This document shows positions 30,816 through 42,472 of a stretch of 64,000 nt of DNA, in pieces; position 1 is the first letter of the stretch; each line of letters starts with the position of its first letter. The DNA comes from Marchantia polymorpha subsp. ruderalis. Taxonomy: Eukaryota > Streptophyta > Marchantiopsida > Marchantiales > Marchantiaceae. The stretch is from NCBI GenBank assembly GCA_037833965.1, contig AP031352.1, forward strand, positions 17,154,501 to 17,218,500. Reading direction: 5' to 3'. The notes under the pieces were generated by a model that did no database searches, was not told the DNA's origin, and worked only from the letters and a program-made list of their open reading frames with translations. The translations under genes and the position numbers were made by a program.

Positions 30816-33800
30816 CATGAACGGCAATATTTGTCTAGTTAAATATGGTGGTAGATAGTTCGGGTTGGATATCAAATCCAGGAGGCTGGACACGTAATAA
30901 TTATCTGTTTACATGTGCATGACGTCTAGTAATCGAGAGCAGTACTTGAAAGGACGCTTGCAACCACCCACGTGGTTTGTCGATATTTTTGTTCCGTGTA
31001 CAAAGAGAATAGGTCTTACGGTGGTGGGGATGGTGTATATAATGACCAAAATAATAATTCATACTCCTGGTGAAATTACCTTCCATGCATACAACTCCAA
31101 GATCGCGCAGTTCATTAAACAAGACTGTTTTGTTGCCAAAGATTGGAAAGTAAAACATCTTGTAAAATTGGTGTGAAACTATTGTAGTTTTTCAAAATTG
31201 ATGTAAAACAACAGCAATAAAATATTAATTTGTAAATATATGACTGTTGATAAGTGTAATATATAATTGTCAAGTATATTTCGAGTGTGGTGTTTCGTCG
31301 TGTGAGAAAAGTCTACTTTGTTCAAATGTGTATTTATAGTGAAAATTGAATTATAAATTTCTTCGAACATTGAAGTGAAATAATAATTCAACTTCCCTGT
31401 TATAAATAAATATATACTTAAAAATATAATCTCAAAGAAATCTTAAATTTACAATCTATATTATATACTTATATATATAAATAGGAAATATATAAAAATA
31501 ATTATAAAGTTATCACTTTCAATCATCATTATAAATTCCAAATGTAATAAGAAATAAAAGGTTCATATATTGTTAATCAAAATTAAGTAATGAACAGGTA
31601 AATGATCATAAAAGTAAATGTGTAATTTACGTTTTTTATCATTATAATAATCATATAATATATATTAGAATGAATTTTTTTATTTATTATATTATCAGAA
31701 AAATTTATTTTATTAATTTATTGCATATTGATATTTACATGTACTCAAAACTTTTATTTTTCTTAATTGTTTCAAAAAATAAAATTAGATATATTAAAGT
31801 GAAATAAATAATAAATTAGTGTTTTTTACTTTCAAATTTTTCATAATGAAAATTTTTAATATTTGTAAAATATTTTTATAAATAAAAATTTATATACAAA
31901 AATTTACTACTGCGAATTATAACATTGAAATTACAACTACTGCTTCATTTTATATACGACTTTCTTAAATTTTTTAAAAATGTATCATAAATTGAGAGTT
32001 TACGAACTTATAACATACGTGATGTATTGTATATATTTAAATAAAAATATTAGAATATCATAGTTAGAAAAAATATAGAAATATTCTGTTTTACAGATTT
32101 TGATTTTTTTTTTCAAAAAGTACTAGAACAATTAAATTCGTTTTCCTTGACAACCCTCCGAGGTTGACTTGAAAGATTCCCATTAGGAACAGCAAGTCTT
32201 TCTCGATTCGGGAATGTTTGCTTCTCGAGTCTACAATGGCGAAGATGCTCTAAAGCTCCAGAATACAAACGTAAATCCCGGAATCATGCAAAACGGGAGG
32301 ACAAAGATATCCTCGGGTTATTTTGTGTGAAGAATTCGGTCTATTTAAGGGGCACAACTTTCCGCTGAGATACCTGGAGAGACCTTTGTCTTTGAACGAC
32401 ATCACAACGAGCTTCATCTAGAAGAAAGGACAGGGTCATCTTATCCTTTTTGCTATATATTTTCCCCAAGTTATATGGAGTATTTTTTCACTTTCGCCCG
32501 CAGAATGTTATTAGGATGATGAGGGAGAAATTAGTGTAAAAATAAAATAAAAAAGAAAAACCTTACACTTCAAGGCAATATAGTACGTTTCACATTATTT
32601 TGCTCTTGAATCGATATATGTGCAGTCAGATACTGTATCCTATTGCAGTCTTATACATAGTTGGTAGCATGTTTAACTGTTTCAGTATTTATAAAATCGT
32701 CTGAAATGTCAGTGTCCTTATTATTGAACTTTTACTCCAACCCTTCAGAAACTCTTACTTCAACAAACAGATCGGCATGTTGTAGGGTCTAGGTGACTAC
32801 AGAGAAAATCTGTCTAAAGCAATCCTCCCTAATTCAATATTATCGGCTGGTCCCGACATAGTGTCCATCCTCAATCCAATAATCCTCAGTAATTCAATAT
32901 TCAATTCTTTTTTTTGGTCTAAAAAATTTCGCAATTCAATACGGTATACTGTATACCCAAAAAAAAAGTACAAAAATGTCTTCAAACACATTTCAAGAAT
33001 CCCTAAGCTGGCTGAAAAAAATCCTTGATGCCCTTCTGGACCATTTGGCGGCCTCTGAGCATGTTGACCTTGTCTCCCCGCCTTTCTTCGACATGATGGT
33101 TTTTGGGTATAGTATTCGCAATCGCAAGACCTTGAGGATTCTCGGGGCTCTAGGATTACTGTATCTGGATCATGATCCGATCTAGAGTTACCTCTACGCG
33201 TCCCGAAGATAAACTATCTACATCTTTTATCTGTTTGGAACTTGCCTCGTTCAGTGCCGTCCCGAGTTGTACCCTACCCAAATGCGGCTGCTATGGTGAT
33301 CAATTCAATTGATTTAAAGGGCCCTGTCTTATCAATAACTACGCCCCGGTCCCAGCAATATTGTTTTAGATGGGTTTTACTATGTCAATAACACACCTCC
33401 GGATGCAAAACACATACGACTAAGGCCTTGCTATCTGCAAGTTCAGATCGAATCAGAAGAGAACTTGATATCACTATCAATGATTAAGTGAATTGAGATC
33501 AATTATGTTTTCAGGATTGAGAACTTTTGACCATGAAACATGACTAGGTTTTGATGTGCGATTGTTTGGGAGTTAGAACAACAATGGGGTTCATTGGATT
33601 GTGCATTTGCACCAGAAACTATCGGGGTTCATAAGAAGAGGATTTAACACATCTACTTTGAATAGGATATCCAGAAAACTGCAATCACCTATGAGTTGTC
33701 ATAATAGATATCCCATAATTTCTGAAAAGAAACCATAGAACACGTACGTTAGGATAGTGAGGGAGACTGCATATGAGAAGGATAATGACTGTCTACTGGC

Positions 33801-33917
33801 TTTGAAGAGCAATTTATATCAGATACAGCGCATTGACTCTTTGAGAAGGTATAATAGAAATTTACAATAAGATCAACAACACAACTCTTTTGTACCAAAG
33901 ATCCGGTTATTATTGGC
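30816..33917. other. Mostly AT-rich intergenic DNA
   Basis: 31.2-32.1 kb is extremely AT-rich. A moderate-GC island at about 32140-32480 contains a TATA-like TATTTAAG near 32342 but no frame. An ATG at 32976 opens 69 codons with no signature (stop at 33185). No TE or RNA motif was seen. Confidence 0.4.
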
Positions 33918-34984
33918 TGTGTACAACTTTGTTGGAATCGAATCTTTCGGTTCCAAAAATCGGCCTCGAACAGAAAACTTGCACTCTAAAGCAGCTTCTT
34001 CAAGCTGCGAAGAATTATTCACATGCACGCCTGGCTAGCTGCCATCAGAATGTACATCCTCTATTTCCCGACCTCACCATGGGTTCACTGTGCGGCAGTT
34101 TCTGCGATCCTGGCCTTCCGCTCTCACTCCCACAGCACCCATTGCGCGCATAGCTTTGCCGAATTGATGGTCGAACCGACGCTCGCTCTTCAGCTTTTTC
34201 ACCAAGTTTCTAGTGCGCCTATCGTCGAACAGAGACTGATCGGACGTGAACAGTCCTTTGTGCTCTGAAAGCACCTTGTAATAATTGGCATCGAATTCAC
34301 CGGGCGTGATGGTGTCCATGAAGATCTCGAGAGTGGTGTTGAAGGTTGCCTGCGAGCAGTCATTCTTCAACTGCTGCGCGTAAGAAGCATTGATCGAAGG
34401 ATCGTGAAATGAGTTGCACTGAAGTTGTAGAGGCGCTCGATGAATTTGTCGCAATGCGCGACTCATACCGTGTGAGATCCTGAAGAAAGCTCGTACAGAG
34501 ACAAGAAGTTATATCTCATGGTGAGATCAATTATATCAATATATTATGAAAGCCTAAATTTTCAGAGATTACTATTTGCGTAGAGAAATTTAACAATTGT
34601 GTGTCAGGCTGGAAGCGGACCTGAGAGAATGACCATCTGCTTCTTGGATAGTCCCCTCATGGCAAAAGACTCAGATGAGCTGAGAAACGTTGAATGTTGG
34701 CAATGGAAGTTCGTTTTCTGCAGCTTCAGCACAAGAGAAGACGCCGTCTTTCCTCCCTCCTTGAACGGCCCAGCCTGTACCATTGAGCTGACTGCCTGTA
34801 GGTTCGCAGAAACTGCCGCACAGTGAACCCATGGTGAGGTCGGGATGTACATTCTGATGGCAGCTAGCCAGGTGTGTATGTGAATAATTCTTCGCAGCTT
34901 GAAGGAGCTGCTTTAGAGTGCAAATCTGAGTCAGAGTCAGATTTTTGGAACCAAAAGTTTCAATTTCAATAAAATTGTACACAG
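33918..34984. repeat. Inverted repeat pair (arms about 190 bp) flanking a peroxidase exon
   Basis: The left arm (about 33918-34110) and right arm (about 34800-34984) are inverted copies. Both contain GCACTCTAAAGCAGCT, GAAGAATTATTCACAT, CTGGCTAGCTGCCATCAGAA and CCATGGGTTCACTGTGCGGC in opposite orientation. The arms include the last about 11 codons of the peroxidase exon plus its downstream DNA. They differ by scattered substitutions and a short indel (CTCTATTTCC in the left arm only), so the duplication is not very recent. I found no target-site duplication at the outer ends. Confidence 0.8.
34074..34479 (-). pseudogene. Class III (secretory) peroxidase, last-exon fragment, broken
   Basis: Read on the minus strand, a CAG acceptor at about 34482-34480 is followed by GSHTV, the proximal-histidine region of plant heme peroxidases. 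The rest follows in order: CDKFIERLYNFSATH, DPSINASYAQQLKNDC, TPGEFDANYYKVLSEHKGL, FTSDQSLFDD and the C-terminal DRRNCRTVNPW with its conserved Cys. The exon is broken in two ways: a TGA falls right after GSHTV where the family has Gly, and a frameshift separates SATH from DPSINASY. I saw no upstream peroxidase exons within the next few hundred bases. Functional members are secreted enzymes oxidising phenolics with hydrogen peroxide; this copy cannot encode one. Confidence 0.88.
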
Positions 34985-35479
34985 TCTGCAATGGCCATTT
35001 CTGTCCTGCCTCATTCCTTCAATCCAAAATTAAGCTTTCCAAGATTTCTTTTTTGCCAGATTGAGAGCAAGAACAATATCATACTCATAAAATAAAACTG
35101 TGATGGATGTATGGCAAGCTTTCGCATGTGAGGTACCTCATTGAGTTTGAAGAGTCATGATGTTAGATCTTTTGTTTAGGTCAGCTAAGCTCTCGTTTGA
35201 AAGACAAAACTACATTTACTGCAGCATATGTAGTCTTTGTCTTTGATACTACATCTGCTGCTTCTAATCTTCATCCTTAATGTTATATATAACTTCGGAT
35301 TACTTTATAAATCTATCCATGACATCCAACTTCCAATAATAAAAAAAAAAATTCAACTAACTCCCATCTCACATCCTATAGTACCAATTCATTTAAGTTT
35401 ATTGAATGTATTTTGAGATTCTTGCACTAAAAAGTTTCCATTTCTTCTCATATCAAAGCAATGTTATCATCATACTCTG
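34985..35479. other. No gene seen; left boundary of the copia element unclear
   Basis: AT-rich sequence with a poly-A run near 35340. Copia reverse transcriptase would be expected around here if the element were complete, but I could not recognise any RT motif, so the element is probably truncated at its 3' end. Confidence 0.35.
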
Positions 35480-36794
35480 TATCAATGTCATGATATTCAA
35501 AAATAGATAAATCAACCCATACACCATACCTAACATTAGTTCTATTAATCTTATTCGATAATCTCATAGTATAAGATTTTGGTTGATCTATGTTATATGG
35601 TGCAAATACGTTAGGCTCATCAATGATAATCTGCTCCTTTAGTTATGGTTTCTCAAGAATTTATTCCACATGTAGTGGTGCTCCTCCTTGTGTCAAATCA
35701 TTAATCACATATTTATCAAAATTTCCACTCAACAACATTAATGAGGATATATTTTACCTTGTCAGAATGAGTAGACTGAAAAATCTCCTACTCTTTCAAT
35801 GATCTGGCCTCATCAAAAGTAACATCTTTGCTGACAATAAGCTTACATGCTATCGGATCCGATAGCCTGTGATATTTCACATCACTAGCATATCCAAGAA
35901 AATGACTTTGTGGATGTAGGATCTAACTTAATACTACTTTGTTTGGGTATGAGAGTATAAGCATTATGACAAAAAATTCTCAAAAAACTGTAATTAGTCA
36001 TATATTTGTGATTCCAATTCAAACGGTGTTAATAAATTAATTTCACTAAAAGTAAATATGTTTATTAAATGAACTGCAGTGTTAATAGCTTCGGATCAAA
36101 ATTCACATGATAAATCCAATTGGTTCAACATACTCCATAATTTCTCCAACATTGTTTGATTGCAACTCTCAGAACAACATTACGTTGCGGAGTATAAATA
36201 GTTGTGTGATGATTAGTAATCCTACCTGTTTGCAGTAAATCTGAAAATTCTCAAAAGTATGCTTTTCGTCATTATCCCTATGCAAAAGCTCATTCTATGT
36301 TCAGTCTGAATCTCAACTTGGACCCGCCAACTTTTGAAAATTGGAAACACTTCATATTTGTGTGTGAGTAAATAAACCCACACATACATTAAGTAATTTT
36401 CAATATATGATACTTAATACAACTTTTGAGAGAGTGAAGCAATAGAAGAGAGTACCCACAAATCACTATGTGTATATTCAAAAAATTCCTTGGAACTGTG
36501 AGTTTCAACACCAAAGTCTTGCATGTGCTGCTGCTTGACCATGATACAATGTTCACAAAAAGCCAAATCAGCTTTATTCAAACTAGGTAACAACTTTCTC
36601 TCTTCACGGAGGATCATGTACTTTACACTTATGTGTCTTAGCCTAGAATGCCATACATGACACATTTGAGATGTGTCATGTGTCAAGCCTCTCTAAGTAC
36701 GGAACATTCCGTATGTTCCGTTTTTCTTTAAAATACGGAGCGCTGCAGGAATAAAATAAGGAATATACGGCATTTTCTTGGATTTGGGAAGATA

Positions 36795-39700
36795 TCATTG
36801 TTGGTTGTTTAGCAGAGAACAAATCTGGCGGCAATGTAATATCCCTTCAAGAGAAAAAGGTGTCAGATTGGATCGATGAATGTCTTTTTCCCATTTTAAA
36901 ATGAAAAAATTGCTCTCAACAGTAACGGTAGTAGGAAAAGGAGTTATTAACTTCCCACAAAATTCCATCAACTTAGGAAATTGGTCCTTAATGGCTGCGG
37001 TTTTCCAAGCATCACTGAAATCGGTTTGCTCATTGTGATGGCTGAAAGCAGTTTGAAGTCTTGGCTCTTTGTTGACAACATTCAAAAGCTTTTTGTGCTG
37101 ATCCACAATCAAGTCAATGGAGCTTTGAGACCCAGAGGTCGACAGTCGATAGTGGTATTTCAGCACTAACTCAACGACGTCACGTGTCTTCAAGGCAAGC
37201 AGCTGGTGGGGTAAACAAGGAGGAATGCCATCGGTACTGGCATCGTTCACTTCGTCCCGTAAAGCTTCCACAGAACTTAGTCCGTTGACGATTGACAGCA
37301 GGATTTTCTTCAACAGCCTGCAAAACTTTGGTGCATTCTTCTGGCTCTAACTCAGCAAGAGTTTGACTGGCAAAGATGACTTGATCTTGAATGAATCCTG
37401 TTTGGTCTGCATGGCTCACATGTCTCTCCCCCATAATGACGACATCATGAGCAGGAGGCATGATGTCATCCGGAATCACTTCGACGAAAGCAAAACGTTG
37501 TAAGGAATTCAGCAATGATTGAATAGCCGCCGCTTGCTGCTGCAAGGTGACCGGGCGGCCTTGCAAGCCTTCGACACATTCACTAACGTGGCTCAAAATC
37601 TCGGTAACAACCAAAATCAAGATCCAGAAAGCCGGAGTTGGAAGCTGGTCCTAAGGGTCGGGCAAGTCAATTTCAGCAAAGTAAGTTGCAATTTCCGCTT
37701 GTTTTTCAACCAGATTCCAACGACTCGCGACATTAAACCCCATCGAGTTGCAGATAGATTCGGACAGATGGCATGCATATCCTCAACGAAGTTCTTCTAT
37801 CGCCGCAAGAACGATATTATGGAAGTTATTGTCTTGTGGAAATCGCACCCGGCATTCTTGTACACTTTCTGCATAACAATATCAATCTGATGCACAAGAC
37901 ACCAAACTCGGGTAAAGTTAGGCTTCACAACATTTTGAATCCGAATGACAACTCCGGAAAGACGTCCGGTCATGTTGGCAGCACCGTCCGTCGAGCAACC
38001 CATCAACTTGTTCTTCCAGAGACCACAGATGGCATCAAATAGCTTTTCAAACATCTCGAAAGTTGCTAAGCCAGTATGTCGGCCAACAAATGGGAGAGTG
38101 ACCAAGTGAAGATTCTCCAGACCAGAGCTTTGATAATATCGAACGCGAACATCGACCCAAGAAGTCTGCTGCAGGTCGGTGGAAGCATCAAAAGCCACAG
38201 AAAATGCCCATTTACTGCTCAAAGCTTGTGAAATGTGCCCGATCAAAATTGCACAAGCAACTCTAGCGTAGGAAACAACCAGGAAATCATTGCAAACGCC
38301 GAGTTTCGGAATGTCACAAACATCCTTTGCATCATGAATTGCATCAGCAGCCATCGCAAACGACATATCACGCCCAACAAAACGAGTTGCTAACAAGAAC
38401 TGCTTGGACTTGTTGATTTCTACGAGATATCCGCTGCCGTCTTCATTCGGTTTAAATAGAAACATTGCGTTTGCACGTGTCTGCCCTTCCATATCCGTTG
38501 GAAGCCAAAGCATATCGCCAATCACAACGTCAACAATGCTGCTTCTGACGCTTAACGTGATGGCTGCAGATATAAGGGCAAATTGTTTCAGCGTGCTTGA
38601 CAGTTACATCAAAATATTTTGATTTCTCTTGCGGTGCCAGTCCTTGGTATTCAACCCATCTAGATTTGTGGTTCAGGTGAAGATGCTGCGTATGATTGTC
38701 GGTTTGAAATGGAGGCCCTTCGAATGTCCAGGTCGTTGAGGACTTCTTAGAAGATCCTTCGCGACCAAAACATACACAGAACTGGCAGCGGACAGCGGAC
38801 AGCAACAACTTCGGAAGTTGTCGGGTGTGGGAAGCTAAGATTGCTGCCCATGCCACATTAACTAGATTTTGCCATTCTACTAAGTTTACACTACCTCTTT
38901 GCTAGAGAAAGGTGATGGAAAAAGGAGAGTGTAGGTAAATTAGAAAACTATGTGAGAAGTAGGTTTGATAAAATCGTAATAACAGTAGCTGGAAAATTAG
39001 TTGAACATAGACCTGGTATCTAGATTTTCTGATTTACGTCCAAGAAGAAGAATGTGTTTGGTAGATTAGATCCGAACCTTCTAAGTTTAGATCTAGGTAT
39101 ACTAGAAGGCTTGGATAGGGTTTTGTAAGGCTTGGATAGGGATTTTTAGGTGAAGTACGACATGCTGCTGACAGCAGAAAGCGGTGAGCACGTATTCGTC
39201 ACCTGCAAAGTTCTCGGCAAGTGATATTTCGGAATTTTTGATGGCAGCTAGGGTTTCAAAGATAGTCAAGCCGTCGCAGTTAGGTTTAGAGTTTTAGTAT
39301 TTAAACCCTCTTGGGGATTTTGTATGGGACTCTTCTTTCGCTTCTTATGCAACCTGGTTCTGTTTAAGCAATTCTTCTGTTTTCTGCATACAACGTCAGG
39401 CTTGTTGTCTTGCCGGTTCTGCGAGTGCTGCAAGTCCACATCCGTAAGTTGATGGAAGGAAGTCCTGTATTCAATTCTAGAGAAAGATTGATGATGAATA
39501 TGTTCTAGTGTGTAGTGGGAGGGTCTCCTCATTGTCGTGTTTACTTATATAACGTTTGTGTGAGATAGCCGTTGCTAGGACTGGGTAGTATCCGGTGGGG
39601 TGCTCCTGGTAGGAGAACTCCGGATATAGGTCAATTCGACCTTCTGATGAGGTCCCACAATACCTGGACGAGGTAGTTCAGGAGATGGCACGTGGCTCTC

Positions 39701-40369
39701 ACTTATCCTATACTGTTCAATCCCCCCTCTGAGTCTAGATCTGGATATCGTTGTAGTCCTTGGTTGGAGTTCGTGGGGATCTTTTGCGTGACCTGCTGAT
39801 TTGGAGCTAACCGTCCTGAACAATTGTGAGAAGGTAACCACACCTCTGGTTTTAGTATTTTTTTGTTTTTATTTTCATAGTGCCTCTTCCGTCACTTTAA
39901 TCACTGGGAGGGTTGGTGCCATCCTTCCACCAGACAAATGGCAGCCTCTGATATAGAGGTAGAACTTCTATTTTATCACTCGTTACATTTGTTGACCCTT
40001 GGTATCCGAAAAGCTAATGACATCTGAACTGCACGTATAGCTTTGGTTTTTGGAATATCATTTGTGAGGTTTCAACCTCAAGTCATTTTTGTTGTACTTT
40101 TGGTTTGTTGTCCATAAATACCACGTCTGGAAACTACTCCTACTCCATCTACTTCACAGGATCCCCGGAACGAACACTTGAGTCTTTGTTAGTAAGTTTT
40201 TTTTTGCCAAAAAACTTGCTAGTTGAATGCTTCAAAGGATATCGTGTTCCAACATCGGGTCGCGGGCGGTGACAGCCAGCCCATACTGCATTGCATGCTT
40301 CGGCTGAAACGGTGTTTTGCGAGCTGAAGCTTTGCAAGGACGCTTCGCAGCAGGCTCAATGATGTCCAT
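36795..40369 (-). pseudogene. hAT-like transposase, broken by a solo LTR and several frameshifts
   Basis: Coding starts at an ATG at 40369 (MDIIEPAAKRPCKAS) and runs to a BED-like N-terminal region (MQYGLAVTARDP, then after the inserted LTR VRCQFCVCFGREG). The catalytic-core region at 38525-37797 carries WAFSVAFDASTDLQQTSW, CSTDGAANMTGRLSG and the hAT CxxH motif in WCLVHQIDIV. The C-terminal dimerisation segment is ESNFFILKWEKD, followed by LEGILHCRQ, ending at 36795. Without the 1434-bp insertion the coding span is about 2.1 kb, normal for this family. I count at least four frame breaks (near 38566, 37795, 37630 and 37310). It is non-functional. The family occurs widely in plants and protists as zinc-finger hAT transposases. 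Confidence 0.85.
38826..40254 (-). mobile_element. Solo LTR (1429 bp) inside the hAT transposase gene
   Basis: The insert begins TGTGGG at 38826 and ends CCAACA at 40254, so on the minus strand it reads TGTTGG...CCCACA. It is flanked by a 5-bp direct repeat TCGGG at 38821-38825 and 40255-40259, the target-site length typical of LTR retrotransposons. Removing the insert and one target copy restores the transposase reading frame across ARDP and VRCQFC. The minus strand carries a TATA-like TTTAAATA near 39300. I see no coding region, no primer-binding site and no terminal direct repeat inside, so this is a solo LTR left by LTR-LTR recombination, or less likely a non-coding short LTR element. Confidence 0.88.
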
Positions 40370-42179
40370 GAATGCAAGAGGGCAGTAAAATTTACTGAGT
40401 AATTTACTTGACCATGTACTGAGTAAATGATCAAGGGAATGTTGTTGGAAAGTACGGAAATGCGTCACGGAGTTTCAAAATGAGTGAAGGAGAACCTAAA
40501 TTTTCCAGTAAAAAACAACAATTTTTGAAAATGAAATACGGAATATACGGATTCTATTTATAGATTTCTGTATTTAGAGAGGCCTGCACATCTCAACTCA
40601 AGATCTAGTAAAGCAAATTTTCTCACAAATGGTATTTGACCTCTAGCATGTATAGAATATTGTAGTTATATACTTGATCTATCTTAACTTATCACGTGAT
40701 CTAACGTCTAACACATATTTTTTTGAACTCCACTCTAAGCTATATGAGTTTAGCATACCAAGAGATATAAAGTTTATTCTTATGTTGGAAATAAACCTAA
40801 CTTGGATCTCTATACGTTTGATCCTATCATACATGCAAATTTTTGCAGATGCAATATCCTCAATACTACATGGTTGATCATTTTTCATCCGCTTGATTCT
40901 TAAACAATATAAAAAAACTCTCTAATGTAACATATGTGATAATAATAAGTATTACCATGCGTCATCAAAAATCTTTGACGCATAAAACATATCTCTGACA
41001 TCATAGGCCATCCTCTAACAAATCATACTCCTCGAGGTCAAAATATTCCATCACATTTGCCAACAGAGTAGAATTTGCGTTTTTGATCTTCTTCACATGG
41101 TTGTTCTTTTTGATGTGACCACTCTTGTCACATCGCCAACACACCACCGTCTTCCTCTCAAGGATCCAACCCCTTGACTTAGATCTCCCTTTGGATCCAA
41201 CATGTTTGTCATCCCTGTCGTTCCTTGAATGTGATCGACCTTAAATCACGATCAGTACTGTCGCGAAAGAACTAGATGGGTGAGATTATAACATCATCTT
41301 TAAATGAAGATCATCTGTTAAAATATCACTTACAACCTCTTTATAAGTGTTTGTATTCCTATCACGATGCAACATGATATGTGATAACATTTGATACGAT
41401 GCCGGCAGCAAGCTGAGGAGATGAGAGCCTTCATCTCATTTGATATTACCTCACCAAGATTCTGAAAATCTATCGCAAGATCATCAAAAGCGTCGATGAG
41501 ATCTTGGATCTTCGTCCTAGATCGAAGGTCATCAGCTTCTAGTGAATGTACAAATTGTTCAACAATTTCATTTGATGGAATTGTTGTTTATAGCCTCAAA
41601 AAATACAACTACTTTGTCATATTCCACCTGCTTCAAAACTACAAGTTGTAAGTATCCTAGAAAAGATGTACATTGCTTGTTTCTAGAGATCCTTTCACTC
41701 AATATCATTGAAGGTATTGGATTTTTTCCTCAACAGCATGCTAAGGCCCATGGCCTTCAACTTCCCCTTTACCCATATTTCCCATGATGATTTCATAACC
41801 AAATCCTTCGGGCATGTCTTGGTGGAAAAACTAGAATTTGTGGCAATTTTATTCTTTTTGCTCATTTGTTATTTTCCCCAGGATGCAACAAAGTATTAGT
41901 TACTTTGTTAGCTTTTTGATGATACTCAATTTGCCTATATTTAGAATAAGATGTTAGAGAATGAAATATTCTTGCATATGAAATATTTGCTATGGAGGGA
42001 ATATTCTTAGCGAATTATTCTTCTATTTACTCAAATCTGCCCGAACTTTGCTTGGATTGTCTTGAACTGCATGCTATGCATGCTTGAACTATTCAGAATT
42101 GCCCAAACCTGCCAGCTATTGGCCAGACCTGCTTGCCGCGTCTCGCGCTGCCACATGTCGGTTTGCAGTTCGTGCTACC

Positions 42180-42459
42180 TGTTGAGGTTAACTCCAGTTA
42201 AGGAGTAACATCAGATCCTAGCTATTTATAGCTAGGACAGTTGTCTGGACTGGGGATAAATGCCTCGAGGTTTACCTTGTACATAGTAGTCTTTCCGACA
42301 AGACCTGGAGTAAAGGTGCTCGTGTTCTTGATGGACGTAGCCTTCTTCCCCGAGGGTGAACCACGTTACATCTTCAGTGTTTACTGTCACCTTCTATGTG
42401 ACAGTAAACACTGGATTCAGGATCCGAGGTTACTCCTTAACTGGAGTTAACCATGGACA
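42180..42459 (+). mobile_element. LTR-like sequence with 24-bp internal terminal inverted repeats
   Basis: The segment starts TGTTGAGG and ends ATGGACA, followed after one base by a primer-binding site. Just inside the ends, 42186-42209 and 42429-42452 are perfect 24-bp inverted repeats (core TAACTCCAGTTAAGGAG). A TATA-like TATTTATA lies at 42223-42230. The segment GGTGAACCACGTTACATCTTC near the 3' part resembles the transcribed end of plant copia LTRs. A second copy in the same orientation lies at 50723-50930. The right about 65 bp look like an inverted copy of the left end, fused through the hairpin at 42375-42413. Confidence 0.75.
42375..42413. repeat. Perfect 16-bp hairpin inside the LTR-like sequence
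   Basis: CAGTGTTTACTGTCAC at 42375-42390 and its exact reverse complement at 42398-42413 enclose a 7-nt loop. In the second LTR-like copy the left arm is present (near 50914-50930) but the right arm is not. The hairpin therefore marks the junction of an inverted duplication specific to the 42-kb copy. Confidence 0.8.
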
Positions 42460-42461
42460 AT

Positions 42462-42472
42462 TGGTATCAGAG
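42462..42472 (+). other. Primer-binding site for initiator tRNA-Met
   Basis: TGGTATCAGAG directly follows the LTR-like end and is complementary to the 3' end of plant initiator tRNA-Met, the usual primer for plant copia and many gypsy elements. It orients the retroelement to the plus strand, with its internal region to the right. Confidence 0.8.

Larger units (their letters stand above)
36684..40586 (-). mobile_element. hAT-family DNA transposon with terminal inverted repeats
   Basis: Terminal inverted repeats of 21 bp lie at 36684-36704 and 40566-40586 with the shared core CCTCTCTAARTAC and ends CA(A/G)GCC. They match at all but three positions. Subterminal ACGGAA/TTCCGT motifs recur at both ends, as is usual for hAT transposase binding. 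The element is about 3.9 kb, of which 1434 bp is a later solo LTR plus target duplication, so the original was about 2.5 kb. The expected 8-bp target duplication is not visible: the left flank is TCATGTGT and the right is CACATCTC. The latter instead recurs in inverted form as GAGATGTG at 36668-36675. Confidence 0.85.
35480..41935 (-). mobile_element. Degenerate Ty1/copia retrotransposon, interrupted by a hAT element
   Basis: Minus-strand coding relics appear in copia order. Gag fragments lie at 41900-41050, ending in a CCHC knuckle CWRCDKSGHIKKNN (near 41145-41100) whose last Cys is replaced by Asn. A protease-linker segment (SIEDIASAKICMYDRIK, NFISLGMLNS) lies at 40888-40679. The GAG-pre-integrase zinc region lies at 36686-36414 (VWHSRLRHIS, then CEHC). 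The C-terminal integrase segment (FLGYASDVKYHRLSDPIACK) lies near 35915-35855. There are many stops and frameshifts. The hAT insertion at 36684-40586 separates protease from integrase. A poor match to the tRNA-iMet primer-binding site on the minus strand lies near 41917-41935, followed by TGTTAGAGAATG, a possible LTR edge. No left LTR or RT was found. Confidence 0.85.

Noticed and set aside
34599..34826. A second peroxidase gene reading on the plus strand
   Set aside because: Only the last about 11 codons in the inverted arm match (RRNCRTVNPW). The sequence before it has no peroxidase similarity.
39118..39150. Interstitial telomere-like repeat (GGTTTTGTAAGG words)
   Set aside because: It does not match the plant TTTAGGG unit and has no tandem copies.
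39637..39670. Hammerhead-ribozyme-like core CTGATGA-GGTCC...GGAC-GAGG inside the solo LTR
   Set aside because: The stem II pairing is good, but the obligatory GAAA is GAGG, so core catalytic bases are missing, and I could not pair stems I and III convincingly. Probably chance.
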